Origin: Chloroflexota bacterium
GTDB lineage: Bacteria; Chloroflexota; Anaerolineae; Anaerolineales; Villigracilaceae
Length of the DNA: 64,000 bases
Direction: 5' to 3'
Assembly (NCBI GenBank): GCA_021787595.1
Contig: JAJYLQ010000010.1
Location: forward strand, 62,001 to 126,000
Shown here: positions 52,635 through 61,203 of the stretch, in pieces
Numbering within the stretch: position 1 is the stretch's first letter
How the letters are laid out: the number at the start of each line of letters is the position of its first letter
Made by a program: the position numbers and the translations under genes
Notes under the pieces: model-generated
Databases searched by the model: none
What the model was told of the DNA's origin: nothing
Seen by the model: the letters and a program-made list of their open reading frames with translations, nothing else

Positions 52635-52903
52635 AGCTGTTCCTCTAAGTACACTTCAATAACATCGCCTGGTTGCACCTGCATGGCCTTGAGTAATTTT
52701 TTGCTTACGGGTAAAAATTGTGTGCCGTCGCCCCACGGCATAAAGGCCGACTGGAAGGCAACGCCGTCCATGGTGCCTTTGACTTTGACGGACTTGGTAG
52801 AGCCAAAAAATGTAACCGATTCAGGCCACACTACACATGCCCAGCCGTTGCGGTCTTCAATGGTAGCCTTAAACGTTTTATTGATAGGGGTTATGTGTCC
52901 CAT
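52631..52903 (-). CDS. DUF1905-family protein
   Basis: The ATG at 52903 has AAGGAG seven bases upstream and gives 90 residues. The pattern FKATIEDRNGWACVVWPES, VKVKGTMDGVAFQSAFMPWG and LPVSKKLLKAMQVQPGDVIE is that of DUF1905, a small beta-barrel fold. Its function is unknown. It is co-translated with the hydrolase, and its start lies inside the end of the MarR gene. Confidence 0.78.
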   Translation of the reverse strand: MGHITPINKTFKATIEDRNGWACVVWPESVTFFGSTKSVKVKGTMDGVAFQSAFMPWGDGTQFLPVSKKLLKAMQVQPGDVIEVYLEEQL

Positions 52904-53396
52904 GAGGAGACTCCTTTTTTTCTCCTTTGATCTTGGTAGGGCTATTCTGTTTCTCGACAGTTTCCAGTATGTGCGCGATTTGTTCGAGCGCATCACTTAC
53001 TCTAGCTAACTGCATTGCATCGAGTTTGGTCATCATGTGCCGTGACCATTCTTCGGATCGAGCGTAGATCTCAGCAAGAATTTCCGTCCCCTGTGGAGTC
53101 AGTTCAAGTAACCGGGTGCGTTGGTCGGCAGGGTTATCCTTGTAGACGACCAAGCCTTCTTTGGCTAGTATATCCGCCAAACGCTGCACACTTTGGCGGG
53201 CATGACCCATGTCGCGGGCCATCTGCGCCACCGTTTGCGGCTGATAGCCCACCCGCCCTAACACTTGCCATCTGGCACTGCTCTGACCAATTGATCCCGT
53301 AATGCGATCACCATTCCACATGAGCAACCCGTTGAGCCGGAAAATGCTGAGCGAGAATCGGCTGAGTGGATCGGCTGGTATTCCTGTTGATTCCAT
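52878..53396 (-). CDS. MarR-family transcriptional regulator
   Basis: The 172-residue protein has the MarR winged helix: SSARWQVLGRVGYQPQTVAQ, MARDMGHARQSVQRLADILA, and the wing YKDNPADQRTRLLELTPQG, followed by a dimerisation helix. I chose the ATG at 53396 because a full promoter ends six bases before it; a longer start would lie upstream of the transcription start. MarR proteins repress their own operon and release DNA on binding small aromatic or toxic compounds. The C-terminal 25 residues are Lys-rich and overlap the next gene. Confidence 0.9.
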   Translation of the reverse strand: MESTGIPADPLSRFSLSIFRLNGLLMWNGDRITGSIGQSSARWQVLGRVGYQPQTVAQMARDMGHARQSVQRLADILAKEGLVVYKDNPADQRTRLLELTPQGTEILAEIYARSEEWSRHMMTKLDAMQLARVSDALEQIAHILETVEKQNSPTKIKGEKKESPHGTHNPYQ

Positions 53397-53402
53397 AACG
53401 AT

Positions 53403-53431
53403 AGTATAGCACTTTGACAGCATACTGTCAA
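53403..53431 (-). promoter_or_regulatory. Sigma70 promoter with overlapping MarR-type operator, likely leaderless transcript
   Basis: On the minus strand TTGACA (53431-53426), a 17-base spacer and TATACT (53408-53403) form a near-consensus promoter. The -35 box is embedded in TTGACAGCATACTGTCAA (53414-53431, plus strand), a dyad with perfect 7-base arms, a fitting MarR operator that would block RNA polymerase. Only six bases separate the -10 box from the ATG, so transcription should start at or next to the start codon. Confidence 0.72.
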
Positions 53432-53459
53432 TTTTCAATTAGCATCAGCCAGCCCAGCT

Positions 53460-53503
53460 TCGACACGAGCTTTGATATTCGAGTTTTTCCGCTGGGTGAT
53501 GTA
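53460..53503 (+). repeat. Partial copy of the 3' end of the sensor kinase gene
   Basis: CACGAGCTTTGATATTCG and the following 20 bases match the end of the kinase gene at 51298-51340 with a handful of substitutions and one inserted T. The copy sits on the far side of the MarR cassette, just before the transporter genes. It may be the tail of a lost paralogous kinase or the mark of the cassette insertion. The rest of 53504-53710 has a CCCCGG/CCGGGG hairpin at 53582-53600 and the repeats listed next. Confidence 0.62.
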
Positions 53504-53629
53504 GGAGCGGGGCGATGAGATGTGCCCCAAAGGGCGCAAAGTGGGTAACTGTAACGCGTTTTGCCCTACCAACAGTCTCGACCCCGGAAGAACACCGGGG
53601 CAGGCGAACAAACCGATTGTGAATAAATT

Positions 53630-53657
53630 GTCACAATTGAAGTCACCGCAAAGTCAC
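53630..53657 (+). promoter_or_regulatory. Three GTCAC direct repeats upstream of the ABC transporter
   Basis: GTCAC occurs at 53630, 53642 and 53653, spaced 12 and 11 bases apart, about one helical turn. OmpR-family regulators commonly bind such direct repeats. A TATACT at 53669-53674 could be the -10 box. A role for the response regulator at 49421 is inferred. Confidence 0.38.
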
Positions 53658-53710
53658 TTTACATCTGTATACTGAGTAACGGTACTACACTCATTCTTTG
53701 GAGGCACAAT

Positions 53711-54394
53711 TTGGAAATTCTCAAGGCACATAACCTTTCGAAGGTATACGGAAAAGGCGATACGCAGATCAAGGCCCTGGATAACGTCAGTTTCGCGGTT
53801 GAAAAAGGCGAGTTCGTGGCTATCGTTGGCCCTTCCGGCTCGGGCAAATCGACGCTGCTTCACATCCTGGGTGGGGTGGATACGCCCAGCTCCGGCCAGG
53901 TACTGGTGGACGGCACGGACATCTGCGCCCTCGACCAGACGAAACTGGCTATCTTCCGCCGCCGGCAGATCGGCCTCATCTACCAGTTCTACAACCTGAT
54001 CCCCATCCTCAACGTCGAGGAAAATATCACCCTGCCGCTGCTACTGGATGAGCGCAGCCTGGACGAGGCGCGCCTGAAGGAGATCGTCGTCACGCTGGGA
54101 CTCGGCGACCGGGTCAGTCACCTGCCCAACCAGCTCTCCGGCGGGCAACAGCAGCGCGTCTCCATCGGCCGGGCGCTGATCAATACCCCCGCGCTGATCC
54201 TAGCCGACGAGCCAACCGGCAACCTGGATAGCAACAATTCCAAGGAGATCATCGCGCTGCTCAAGCTCTCCAACCAACGCTACCATCAGACACTGATCGT
54301 GGTGACCCATGACCGCGATATCGCCCTGCAGGCCGACCGCATCATTACTTTCGGCGACGGGCGCATCCTGCGCGACGAGGCGGTGCGGGCATGA
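53711..54394 (+). CDS. ABC transporter ATPase (BceA/MacB-type)
   Basis: The TTG start at 53711 has GGAGG seven bases upstream. The 227-residue protein has Walker A ([14 protein letters not shown]), a Q-loop ([12 protein letters not shown]), signature [15 protein letters not shown], Walker [13 protein letters not shown] and an H-loop (VVTHDRDIA). This is the LolD/MacB/BceA branch that powers FtsX-type permeases. It overlaps the permease gene by four bases. The context suggests peptide detoxification controlled by the nearby two-component pair. Confidence 0.95.
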   Translation: MEILKAHNLSKVYGKGDTQIKALDNVSFAVEKGEFVAIVGPSGSGKSTLLHILGGVDTPSSGQVLVDGTDICALDQTKLAIFRRRQIGLIYQFYNLIPILNVEENITLPLLLDERSLDEARLKEIVVTLGLGDRVSHLPNQLSGGQQQRVSIGRALINTPALILADEPTGNLDSNNSKEIIALLKLSNQRYHQTLIVVTHDRDIALQADRIITFGDGRILRDEAVRA

Positions 54395-57069
54395 ACATCC
54401 TGACGACGTATACCCTGAAGTACCTGCGGCTGAACAGGAAGCGTACTACGGTGACCATCCTGGGAGTGATCCTCTCCTCGGCCCTGATCTGCGGGGTGTT
54501 CCTGCTGGGCGTCAGCTTCCAGAAAGTGATGATCGAGCACGAGATCTTCATGTCGGGGAATTGGCACGCTAAGTTCCTTGGCGTGCCCTACGCAAAAGCG
54601 AAATATATCACCGGCAACAGTGCCGTCCAGACGGCGATGCTCAGCGAGCCGCTCGGGGTCGCCACCGACGGCAGCCACAACACCGCTCGCCCTTACTTGT
54701 ATATCACCGCATACGATGCGCTTTCATTCCAAAACCAATCCATTCAGCTGATTTCCGGGCGCTTCCCTCAAAAAGAGGATGAGCTGCTTATTTCGCCGGT
54801 GATGATTAGGGACTCTGGCTTAGGCTTGAAACCTGGCTCCACATTGCAGTTGACTTTTGGCCAGCGAAATTTTCCCGACTATGAGGGGCGTGTCAAGGCC
54901 TGGGGAGGAGAAAAATATGTCGCGCTGCAAGATGGGGAAACCTTGACACCATCCGTTTCCAAGACCTACACGGTGGTAGGCGTGATGGCGCCGCAGGCCG
55001 ATGAGACCAGCATGCCCGCAGCGTTCCCGGCGTTGACGTACCTCGACCCGGCACAGCTGGCAACCACAGATAAAGTGGACATCTCGATCCTGGCCCGCGA
55101 TCCGCGTACCATTTCCACCAGCGCGCCGGAAATTGCCAAAGGTGCCGGTCTGCCTGTGACCACTGGTCCGGATGGCAAGCCGTCCAACATTTCTTATAAC
55201 GAGAGCCTGCTGCCTTGGCTGGGGGGCAGCGGCCATTCCAACTACGTGGGCTTCTTTCTTGCGACCATCGCAATCGTGATCGCCCTGATCGTGTGCGGCT
55301 CGGCACTACTGATCTACAACGCTTTCGCCATCTCGATCCGCGAACGAAAAAGGCAGTTCGGCATGTTTGCCTCCGTGGGTGCCACCTCGGCGCAGATCCG
55401 CCGCATCGTGCTGACTGAAGCCGGGGTCATCGCGTTGATCGGCATCCCGCTAGGAATCCTAGGTGCCATCGTTGGCGTGGCTATCTTGCTGAAGCTCACC
55501 CAAGGGATCGTCTCCCAGTTGATCCTTGATGCGACGCAGGGGCTTCCGCTAGTGATCTCGCCGCTGGTTATCGGTTCGACTGTGCTGTTTTCCGCGGCAA
55601 CTATCCTGCTTTCGGCTTGGATCCCCGCCCGGCACGCCGCCAAAGTTTCGCCCATCGAAGCCATTCGCCAGAGCGGCGAGATCCAGGAAGGCAAGCCGCT
55701 CAAGGCGCGCACCAGCCCGCTGATCCGGCGTGTGTTCGGGTTCGAGGGCGAGCTGGCGCTCAAATCCCTCCAGCGCGACCGCAAGAGATACCTCACCACG
55801 TTACTCTCGCTCATGCTCAGCATCGTCCTGTTCGTGGCCTTCAACTCCCTGATGCTGTATACCACTATCACCCGAAACTTTGCAAGCCACGCGATGAACT
55901 TCGATCTGCAAGTCGACCTGGACTACCACCAAAGCCACGCCATGAATTTTGTCGACCTGGTCAGCCAGCTACCGGAAGTGCAGCGGGTTGCTTACAGACG
56001 CTCCACGTACGAGGCGTACGTCCCTCCGCGCTCGGTGATCACCGACCCGGCGTACCAGGCCCTGCAGGAGCTACAAGGCAGTGAGAACCTTCCTAAAGCC
56101 GTTGAAGGCGGTACCTACCAGTTTGTGCTCGAGGTGAGCGCCGTGGGGCCGGCCGAATTTGCCCACTACGCTGCACAGCTCGGCCTGGATCTACGACAGT
56201 ATTCCGATCCAGCCGCGCCGATGGGGATCCTGCTCGACCACACCGACCTGAGCCGGGGCGGCAAGCTGTACGATTTCGACATTCTCAACTTGAAGCCCGG
56301 CGATACGATCACTGTCTCCAAGATGTCGGACTACTCCGCCTTGCAAACTGGGGATGCGGCAACGCCCAGCCTGACGTGGACGGTGGGCGTGGTCAACCCC
56401 CCAGAGGCGCCCCTAGGCTTTTTGGGGAGAACGACGCCGCTGGTGATTCCGGAATTGATCGTCTCGGACGCCGTCTTCGACGGTTTGAGCGACCGGTTGT
56501 TGCAGCTGGGACCGATCAATCCCGGGGCTATGTACATTCAGAGCAGCGGTGACACGGCCGCAGCGGTAGCAGCTATTCGACGAGTCTACCAATCTACCGT
56601 TGGAGGCAATTTCTCGTACTACTCGACTGCGGAGATGAATAAGAGCCAGGCCCTGCAGACGCTGATGACCAACCTGTTCTTCTACGGGTTCCTGACGCTG
56701 ATCACGCTGATCGGGGTGACCAACATCATCAACACCCTGGATTCCAACATCAAGCTGCGCCGGCGCGAGATCGCCATGCTCAAGTCGGTCGGGCTGACGC
56801 CGGGCGGCTTGGGGCGCATGTTGCGCTACGAGAGCCTGTTCTACGGGCTGACGGCGCTGATGTATGGTCTGCCGCTCGGGATTGCCCTGAGCGTGGTCAT
56901 CTACTACCAGTTCGGCGGGGTGAGTAAATTTGCCTTCAGCCTGCCTTGGGGAGCGATCGCGGCCTGCGTGCTGGGCATCCTGGCGATCGTCTTCGCCACC
57001 ATGATGGTCTCGGGTGCAATGATCCGCAACGACAACATCGTGGATACGCTCAAAGAAGAAAATTTGTAA
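54391..57069 (+). CDS. FtsX-type ABC transporter permease
   Basis: The 892-residue protein has two FtsX modules. One N-terminal helix (VTILGVILSSALICGVFLLG), a large external domain of about 230 residues and three helices (about 290-430) form the first. A second set near the C-terminus (TLITLIGVTNIINTLDSNIK, with RRREIAMLKSVGLTP) forms the other, with another external domain of about 250 residues between. This is the architecture of mechanotransmission-type permeases such as YknZ/MacB relatives and Bce-type transporters. The two large external domains argue for a role in extracting substrates from the envelope. Confidence 0.95.
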   Translation: MNILTTYTLKYLRLNRKRTTVTILGVILSSALICGVFLLGVSFQKVMIEHEIFMSGNWHAKFLGVPYAKAKYITGNSAVQTAMLSEPLGVATDGSHNTARPYLYITAYDALSFQNQSIQLISGRFPQKEDELLISPVMIRDSGLGLKPGSTLQLTFGQRNFPDYEGRVKAWGGEKYVALQDGETLTPSVSKTYTVVGVMAPQADETSMPAAFPALTYLDPAQLATTDKVDISILARDPRTISTSAPEIAKGAGLPVTTGPDGKPSNISYNESLLPWLGGSGHSNYVGFFLATIAIVIALIVCGSALLIYNAFAISIRERKRQFGMFASVGATSAQIRRIVLTEAGVIALIGIPLGILGAIVGVAILLKLTQGIVSQLILDATQGLPLVISPLVIGSTVLFSAATILLSAWIPARHAAKVSPIEAIRQSGEIQEGKPLKARTSPLIRRVFGFEGELALKSLQRDRKRYLTTLLSLMLSIVLFVAFNSLMLYTTITRNFASHAMNFDLQVDLDYHQSHAMNFVDLVSQLPEVQRVAYRRSTYEAYVPPRSVITDPAYQALQELQGSENLPKAVEGGTYQFVLEVSAVGPAEFAHYAAQLGLDLRQYSDPAAPMGILLDHTDLSRGGKLYDFDILNLKPGDTITVSKMSDYSALQTGDAATPSLTWTVGVVNPPEAPLGFLGRTTPLVIPELIVSDAVFDGLSDRLLQLGPINPGAMYIQSSGDTAAAVAAIRRVYQSTVGGNFSYYSTAEMNKSQALQTLMTNLFFYGFLTLITLIGVTNIINTLDSNIKLRRREIAMLKSVGLTPGGLGRMLRYESLFYGLTALMYGLPLGIALSVVIYYQFGGVSKFAFSLPWGAIAACVLGILAIVFATMMVSGAMIRNDNIVDTLKEENL

Positions 57070-57080
57070 CTGTTCAGACA

Positions 57081-57165
57081 TGTCATGCTGAGCAGAGCGA
57101 AGCATCTCGGCTTGCGTGAGGGAGATTCTTCGTCGCTGGAAGAACGCCAGCTCCTCAGAATGACA
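57081..57165. repeat. Dispersed REP-like repeat
   Basis: TGTCATGCTGAG at 57081 and CTCAGAATGACA ending at 57165 are inverted with one mismatch and enclose GAAGCATCTC and GAGATTCTTC. This is a widespread type of intergenic palindrome in bacterial genomes. It lies between the permease stop and the lipoprotein gene and may stabilise or end the transcript. Confidence 0.55.
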
Positions 57166-57182
57166 TAACGAAGGAGATCAAA

Positions 57183-57680
57183 ATGTCAAATAAGCTTTGT
57201 CTTGTTCTGTCCGTACTATTAACGGCCACTATGTTTCTTGCTGCCTGCCTGCCCTCGGCAGAGGGCGCGCCTGCAGCTACTCCAACAGCAGCGCCTGCAG
57301 CACCGGTTCAACCAACAGCCGCTCCGGCTGCAACCGCAACACCCGTTCAGCCAACGACCGCTCCAGGTGGGACCGCAGCACCGGTTCAACCAACGACCGC
57401 TCCGGGTGAAATTCCCCAAAGCGGAGACCTCTGCGGCGGCACCGGCGGCAACGGGCAGATTGTCAGCGTGGGAAACAACGAATTTACTATCAAACGAACT
57501 GACGATGGCAGTGATATGGTTGTCCACCTTACGGGCCAGGCAACCATCAAAACTTCAGCAGGCTCCGTATCGCTAGCCGATTTGAAAGCAGGATACAGGG
57601 TAACGCTTGTTGGGAAACGAAATCCTGACGGCAGCTTTACCGCCTATACTGTCGTGGTCTGCAATGGAATAGTTCCATAA
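57183..57680 (+). CDS. Lipoprotein with Pro/Thr/Ala repeats and a DUF5666-like domain
   Basis: The 165-residue protein begins with a lipoprotein signal (VLLTATMFLAACLP; Cys 22 is the lipid site). A repeat region of about 50 residues built from APVQPTTAPG-like units follows and acts as a surface stalk. The C-terminal 80 residues (GQIVSVGNNEFTIKRTDDGS and VHLTGQATIKTSAGSVSLAD) form the small barrel of DUF5666. GAAGGAG precedes the ATG. The function is unknown; it is an exported, cell-surface protein. The gap 57681-58253 after it has no gene and holds the tRNA remnant. Confidence 0.82.
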   Translation: MSNKLCLVLSVLLTATMFLAACLPSAEGAPAATPTAAPAAPVQPTAAPAATATPVQPTTAPGGTAAPVQPTTAPGEIPQSGDLCGGTGGNGQIVSVGNNEFTIKRTDDGSDMVVHLTGQATIKTSAGSVSLADLKAGYRVTLVGKRNPDGSFTAYTVVVCNGIVP

Positions 57681-58049
57681 CCCAGTCAGGGCAGTAAAAC
57701 GGCTCTCAGTAAATTGATTTGATCGTTGGCCGAAAGCTGCCGCGGAGATGGGTCTCCAGACGAAATTCCTTGAATCCGGGCAGCCCGGCGACTTACGAGA
57801 CGGACATCAATGCGCTCGCGAGCGAAGGCTAGCACACTTGTGAAACATTTACGGTCATGCTTCCACGCGTTCGCAGAATGAAGCTGCCGAAAAAATCGAT
57901 GAGTTGGTGACTCCAATTGCAGTGAAATTGTAGTAGAAAAAAACGGCCTCTACACGCAGACACCCATATATGGGATTTTGAGCAAACCAAGATCGCCAAA
58001 TATGGCAATATTGTGTAACACATGGACACAATGGAATCCCGATGACCGA

Positions 58050-58091
58050 CTCATAATCCCTCGGTCGCTGGTTCGAATCCAGCCGGGCCCA
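58050..58091 (+). pseudogene. 3' half of a second tRNA gene
   Basis: From an anticodon-loop-like CTCATAA (58050-58056) the sequence runs through TCCCT, a T-arm (GCTGG-TTCGAAT-CCAGC) and acceptor strand CGGGCCC with discriminator A at 58091. The 5' half is missing: the bases before it neither pair with TCCCT properly nor contain GGGCCCG. The anticodon would read CAU. Bases 58063-58093 equal 11763-11793, including two bases beyond the mature tRNA end. It is best read as an integration scar. Confidence 0.72.
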
Positions 58092-58253
58092 CTGAATGAC
58101 TTGGATGAAGCATAAAACTCATCGTTATTGGTGAGGAGGCATTTGGGACGATAACTGTCGAGTCGGGGCTGTATCGTAAAATAACGCCAACGATTTTCCA
58201 AAATCAAACCTCCGAACATTCCTGCAAATCCAGCCGGCATCGTGCGACGCCAA

Positions 58254-58973
58254 CTATGGATTTGGCCGGTAGATATGCGGAGCAATCCACACAGCGCTCG
58301 CGCCGGTTGGATTCCCATTTGCGAAGGCAGTCAGGCTGAATTGAACGGTTTTACCAGCAATGCCGTCCAGGGAATAATCAACCACGATCGGCGGATCGGC
58401 AAACAGATATGACCAATGCTTCAAGCCGGTCCTTCCCTGTGCATCATAATATTCCAATCCAAATTTCACATCACAAAAGGTGTGGGCGCGGCAGGCCAAC
58501 ACGGCCCGAAAACGATCGCCCTCTTTTACCGTGAAGGCTGGATATTTGCTGTAGATCGTCCCAAAATGATCCGCAGGCGGGAAGGTGAGCAGCAGGCTCA
58601 GGTTGGATGGAAGTTCTTGAATTTCGCCGTTGAGACTCATAACATAACCTGCACTCTGCTGAGCATCATTGCCCGGGCACGGAAGTTGCTGGCCTCGATT
58701 GAACCATTGCGCGCTGCACATCTGAGTCACAAAATCAAATGCCATATTGCCAGCATCCTCGGCTGGCAATCCAATCAGGCTAAAATCAGGCATGGGTAAA
58801 ATGGTCGCCGTCGCGGCCGGAGCCGATGTCTCGGTCTGCGGCGGTTGTGTGGCAATGTCAGCAGTAGGAGACACAAGTGGGGTCGCCGATCCGTTTGACG
58901 GTTTGCCTCTGGTAAGAACGCATCCGCTCAAAAGCGATCCAAGCAGCAGAAATGAAAGGATTTTTGTTTTCAT
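58254..58973 (-). CDS. Lipoprotein of unknown function
   Basis: The 239-residue protein has a lipoprotein signal (ILSFLLLGSLLSGCVLT), a Thr/Pro/Ala-rich linker to about residue 65 and a globular beta-rich domain with four cysteines that could pair (MCSAQW, LPCPGND, LACRAHTFCD). It resembles small exported sensor-like domains, but I recognise no family. Its start overlaps the kinase stop by four bases, so it probably works with that kinase in envelope sensing. Confidence 0.72.
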   Translation of the reverse strand: MKTKILSFLLLGSLLSGCVLTRGKPSNGSATPLVSPTADIATQPPQTETSAPAATATILPMPDFSLIGLPAEDAGNMAFDFVTQMCSAQWFNRGQQLPCPGNDAQQSAGYVMSLNGEIQELPSNLSLLLTFPPADHFGTIYSKYPAFTVKEGDRFRAVLACRAHTFCDVKFGLEYYDAQGRTGLKHWSYLFADPPIVVDYSLDGIAGKTVQFSLTAFANGNPTGASAVWIAPHIYRPNP

Positions 58974-60583
58974 GTCGATTGCTCTTTTCGAGTTTCGATG
59001 TAGGCGGGCAGTCTGATCAAGAATTGACTGCCCCTTCCCTCGCCCGCGCTTTGGGCCTCGACTCTGCCGTTATGCGCGGCCACAATTGCCTTGACGATGG
59101 CAAGTCCCAGGCCGCTGCCCGAATAGGCGGTCGTATTCCTTCCGCGATGAAAGCGGTTGAATATCTGCAGCAGTTCATCGGCAGGGATTCCAATCCCGGT
59201 ATCAGAAACAGAGAAAACCGCATCATCATTCTGTTGTGATAACGAAACACGAATCGTTCCATTTTGCGGCGTGAACTTGCAGGCGTTGTCTACGAGATTG
59301 TCCATGACGCGCGTAATCTGGCTCTCATCGGCGCGAATGATCACAGGCATGGATGGCAATTCTACTTCAAAGACCAATCCTGCCTGCTCCGCCTGCGAAG
59401 CGTAGAATTCATTACGCTGCTGCAATAACTTCTTCATGTCAGTGACTGATTCTTTGAGAGTGTGGCCATTCGTTTCCAGCCGCGATAGATCGAGCAGATT
59501 GGTATTGAGCTCCTCGAGTCGTTTGACCATGGCCTGCGCCCGCTCGACAAAAATCGCGCGGTCAGCCGCGTTCTTCTCTTCCATCGCGAGATCCAAATTC
59601 GTGCGGAGTGCCGTCAGCGGGGTGCGGAGTTCGTGGGCGGCATCCGAAACAAAACGTCGAAGTGTGGATACGGTTGTCTCGACCTGGTCCGCCATCTCGT
59701 TGAACGAACGCGCCAGTTGTCCAAGTTCGTCGCGCCCTTTGATATCGGCACGGCTTGAAAGATCACCTTGCGTCATGTTTGTTGTCGCGTTCGTAAGCGC
59801 GAGCACCGGCGCGCTGATGCGCCTGCTGACGAACCAGCCGATCAACGCGGCCAGCAATACTGCAATCGCGCTGGCCAGCGCCCAGCCGCGCGCGACGCTC
59901 GTCAAAATCGCGTTGCCGTAGGCAGGCCCTTCCGACAACTGGATGGTTCCAAGCACATGGTTGTTCTGCCGATCAAGGATCGCCTCAGCGATTTTCAGGT
60001 TGGAGCGGGCAGTTTTCATGGGAACGTCGGTGTTCAGGGCAAAGCCGAACAGCGAACCGTTTACCTGAATGGAGCGGTATACGAAGACCGCATTGGGATT
60101 TTGCGCTCCCGCTGAACTGCCCGCCGTTGCAGACGCTGTCTGGGAAGTGCCGGGGACCGGAGCAACAGCGACAGACTGGGAGCCTTGCTGGAAAATGGAG
60201 ATAATCGGAAGTGAACCGGCAGGTGAAGCTTCCTTGTTCCCGGCGAACAGTTGTTTTTCGGTGGTGAGATTGACGTTGACATTTTGCGGCGGTCCGGAAT
60301 CGTAGAGCGATTGCTTGGCTGTGTCATAAATCTGAATCCGCGTTTGTGTAAGGAATGCCATGTTCTCGACCTGCGATTGGACCTCGTCGTGCGGGGCATC
60401 AGAGGAAATCATGGCGGTGATGACCTTGCTAATGGCTTGGGCATTGCCGATTAAATAATCACGTTCTTGATTCAAATAGTAATTTTGAAGGATCGCCAGC
60501 AGCACCGCGCCCAGAGCGACCGCCGCCACCAGCGCGATTCCGGCGAAGCTCAATGCCAAGCGTGAACGAATGGAGTTGAACAT
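58970..60583 (-). CDS. Sensor histidine kinase with HAMP domain
   Basis: I chose the ATG at 60583, with GGAGG upstream, giving 537 residues. One N-terminal helix (LSFAGIALVAAVALGAVLL), an external domain of about 210 residues and a second helix (ALASAIAVLLAALIGWFVSR) are followed by a HAMP domain, the HisKA box FVSDAAHELRTPLTALRTNL and an HATPase domain (NLVDNACKFTPQNG, DTGIGIP, GSGLGLAIV). No response regulator is next to it in this window. Its co-transcription with MacB-like genes suggests it senses an exported or toxic compound. Confidence 0.95.
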   Translation of the reverse strand: MFNSIRSRLALSFAGIALVAAVALGAVLLAILQNYYLNQERDYLIGNAQAISKVITAMISSDAPHDEVQSQVENMAFLTQTRIQIYDTAKQSLYDSGPPQNVNVNLTTEKQLFAGNKEASPAGSLPIISIFQQGSQSVAVAPVPGTSQTASATAGSSAGAQNPNAVFVYRSIQVNGSLFGFALNTDVPMKTARSNLKIAEAILDRQNNHVLGTIQLSEGPAYGNAILTSVARGWALASAIAVLLAALIGWFVSRRISAPVLALTNATTNMTQGDLSSRADIKGRDELGQLARSFNEMADQVETTVSTLRRFVSDAAHELRTPLTALRTNLDLAMEEKNAADRAIFVERAQAMVKRLEELNTNLLDLSRLETNGHTLKESVTDMKKLLQQRNEFYASQAEQAGLVFEVELPSMPVIIRADESQITRVMDNLVDNACKFTPQNGTIRVSLSQQNDDAVFSVSDTGIGIPADELLQIFNRFHRGRNTTAYSGSGLGLAIVKAIVAAHNGRVEAQSAGEGRGSQFLIRLPAYIETRKEQST

Positions 60584-60640
60584 CGTTTCGTGCCTCCGCA
60601 TCATGATGTAATGCTTTTCGGCCATGCTGTCAAGGAATGC

Positions 60641-61171
60641 TCATTTGCCGCCGGCAGGCAGTTCGTAAACCAAATGGCTGGCGATGACCCGATTCCCATT
60701 CCGCTGACCCCAAACGAGGAACGTGGCGTCCTCGGCGATATCGTCCAGCTTGCCGGGCGCTAGAATCTGCTGGACTCGTCCGCAAACGCCGCTGTAATTC
60801 TGCATGGTCACGTCTTGATAGATTTTTGTATCATGGGTCACAACCACTTCGATGATCGGGCCGTCGAAGCTGTTCGTTTGAGACGCCGTCCCATTGGGGC
60901 TCACGCTGAGGTTTCGCTGGGGGACTCCAATAAAGATGCTGTTACCCTGCCGCCGTACAAGGACTGCGCGTCGCATCATGGGCGGGCCCGGAAGCTCCGG
61001 CGCCACAACCCGCGTGACATCGCAGTTCTGCTTGTCATTACTGCCGAAGCCAAATGGTAGATTGAATCCCTGACCCTCTCCATTAAGCAATCCTCCGCCG
61101 ACGAAGGCTGCACCTGCCAGCAAGAGGACAAGGATGACAACTCCACCACTAATGAGAATGGTTTTTTTCAT
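60641..61171 (-). CDS. Membrane-anchored protein, paralogue of the next gene upstream
   Basis: The 176-residue protein has one N-terminal membrane helix (ILISGGVVILVLLLAGAAFV) and an exported domain with NSIFIGVPQRN, IIEVVVTHDTKIYQDVTMQN and FLVWGQRNGNRVIASHLVY. The same blocks are in the protein encoded at 61204-61809, so the two arose by duplication. The domain resembles small beta-barrels such as DUF5666. It lies in the MacB-like operon between permease and kinase genes and may act as a periplasmic accessory or signal protein. Confidence 0.67.
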   Translation of the reverse strand: MKKTILISGGVVILVLLLAGAAFVGGGLLNGEGQGFNLPFGFGSNDKQNCDVTRVVAPELPGPPMMRRAVLVRRQGNSIFIGVPQRNLSVSPNGTASQTNSFDGPIIEVVVTHDTKIYQDVTMQNYSGVCGRVQQILAPGKLDDIAEDATFLVWGQRNGNRVIASHLVYELPAGGK

Positions 61172-61203
61172 GGGAGGTATCCAAATCGGTTTTCAGTCAT
61201 CAG

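Noticed and set aside
53582-53600. CCCCGG/CCGGGG hairpin as a terminator
   Set aside because: No T-run follows on either strand and no gene ends directly before it.
57950-58318. Minus-strand open frame of 122 codons containing GPGWIRTSDRGIMS
   Set aside because: Again the antisense reading of the tRNA remnant at 58050-58091; the remaining part overlaps the lipoprotein gene end in another frame.
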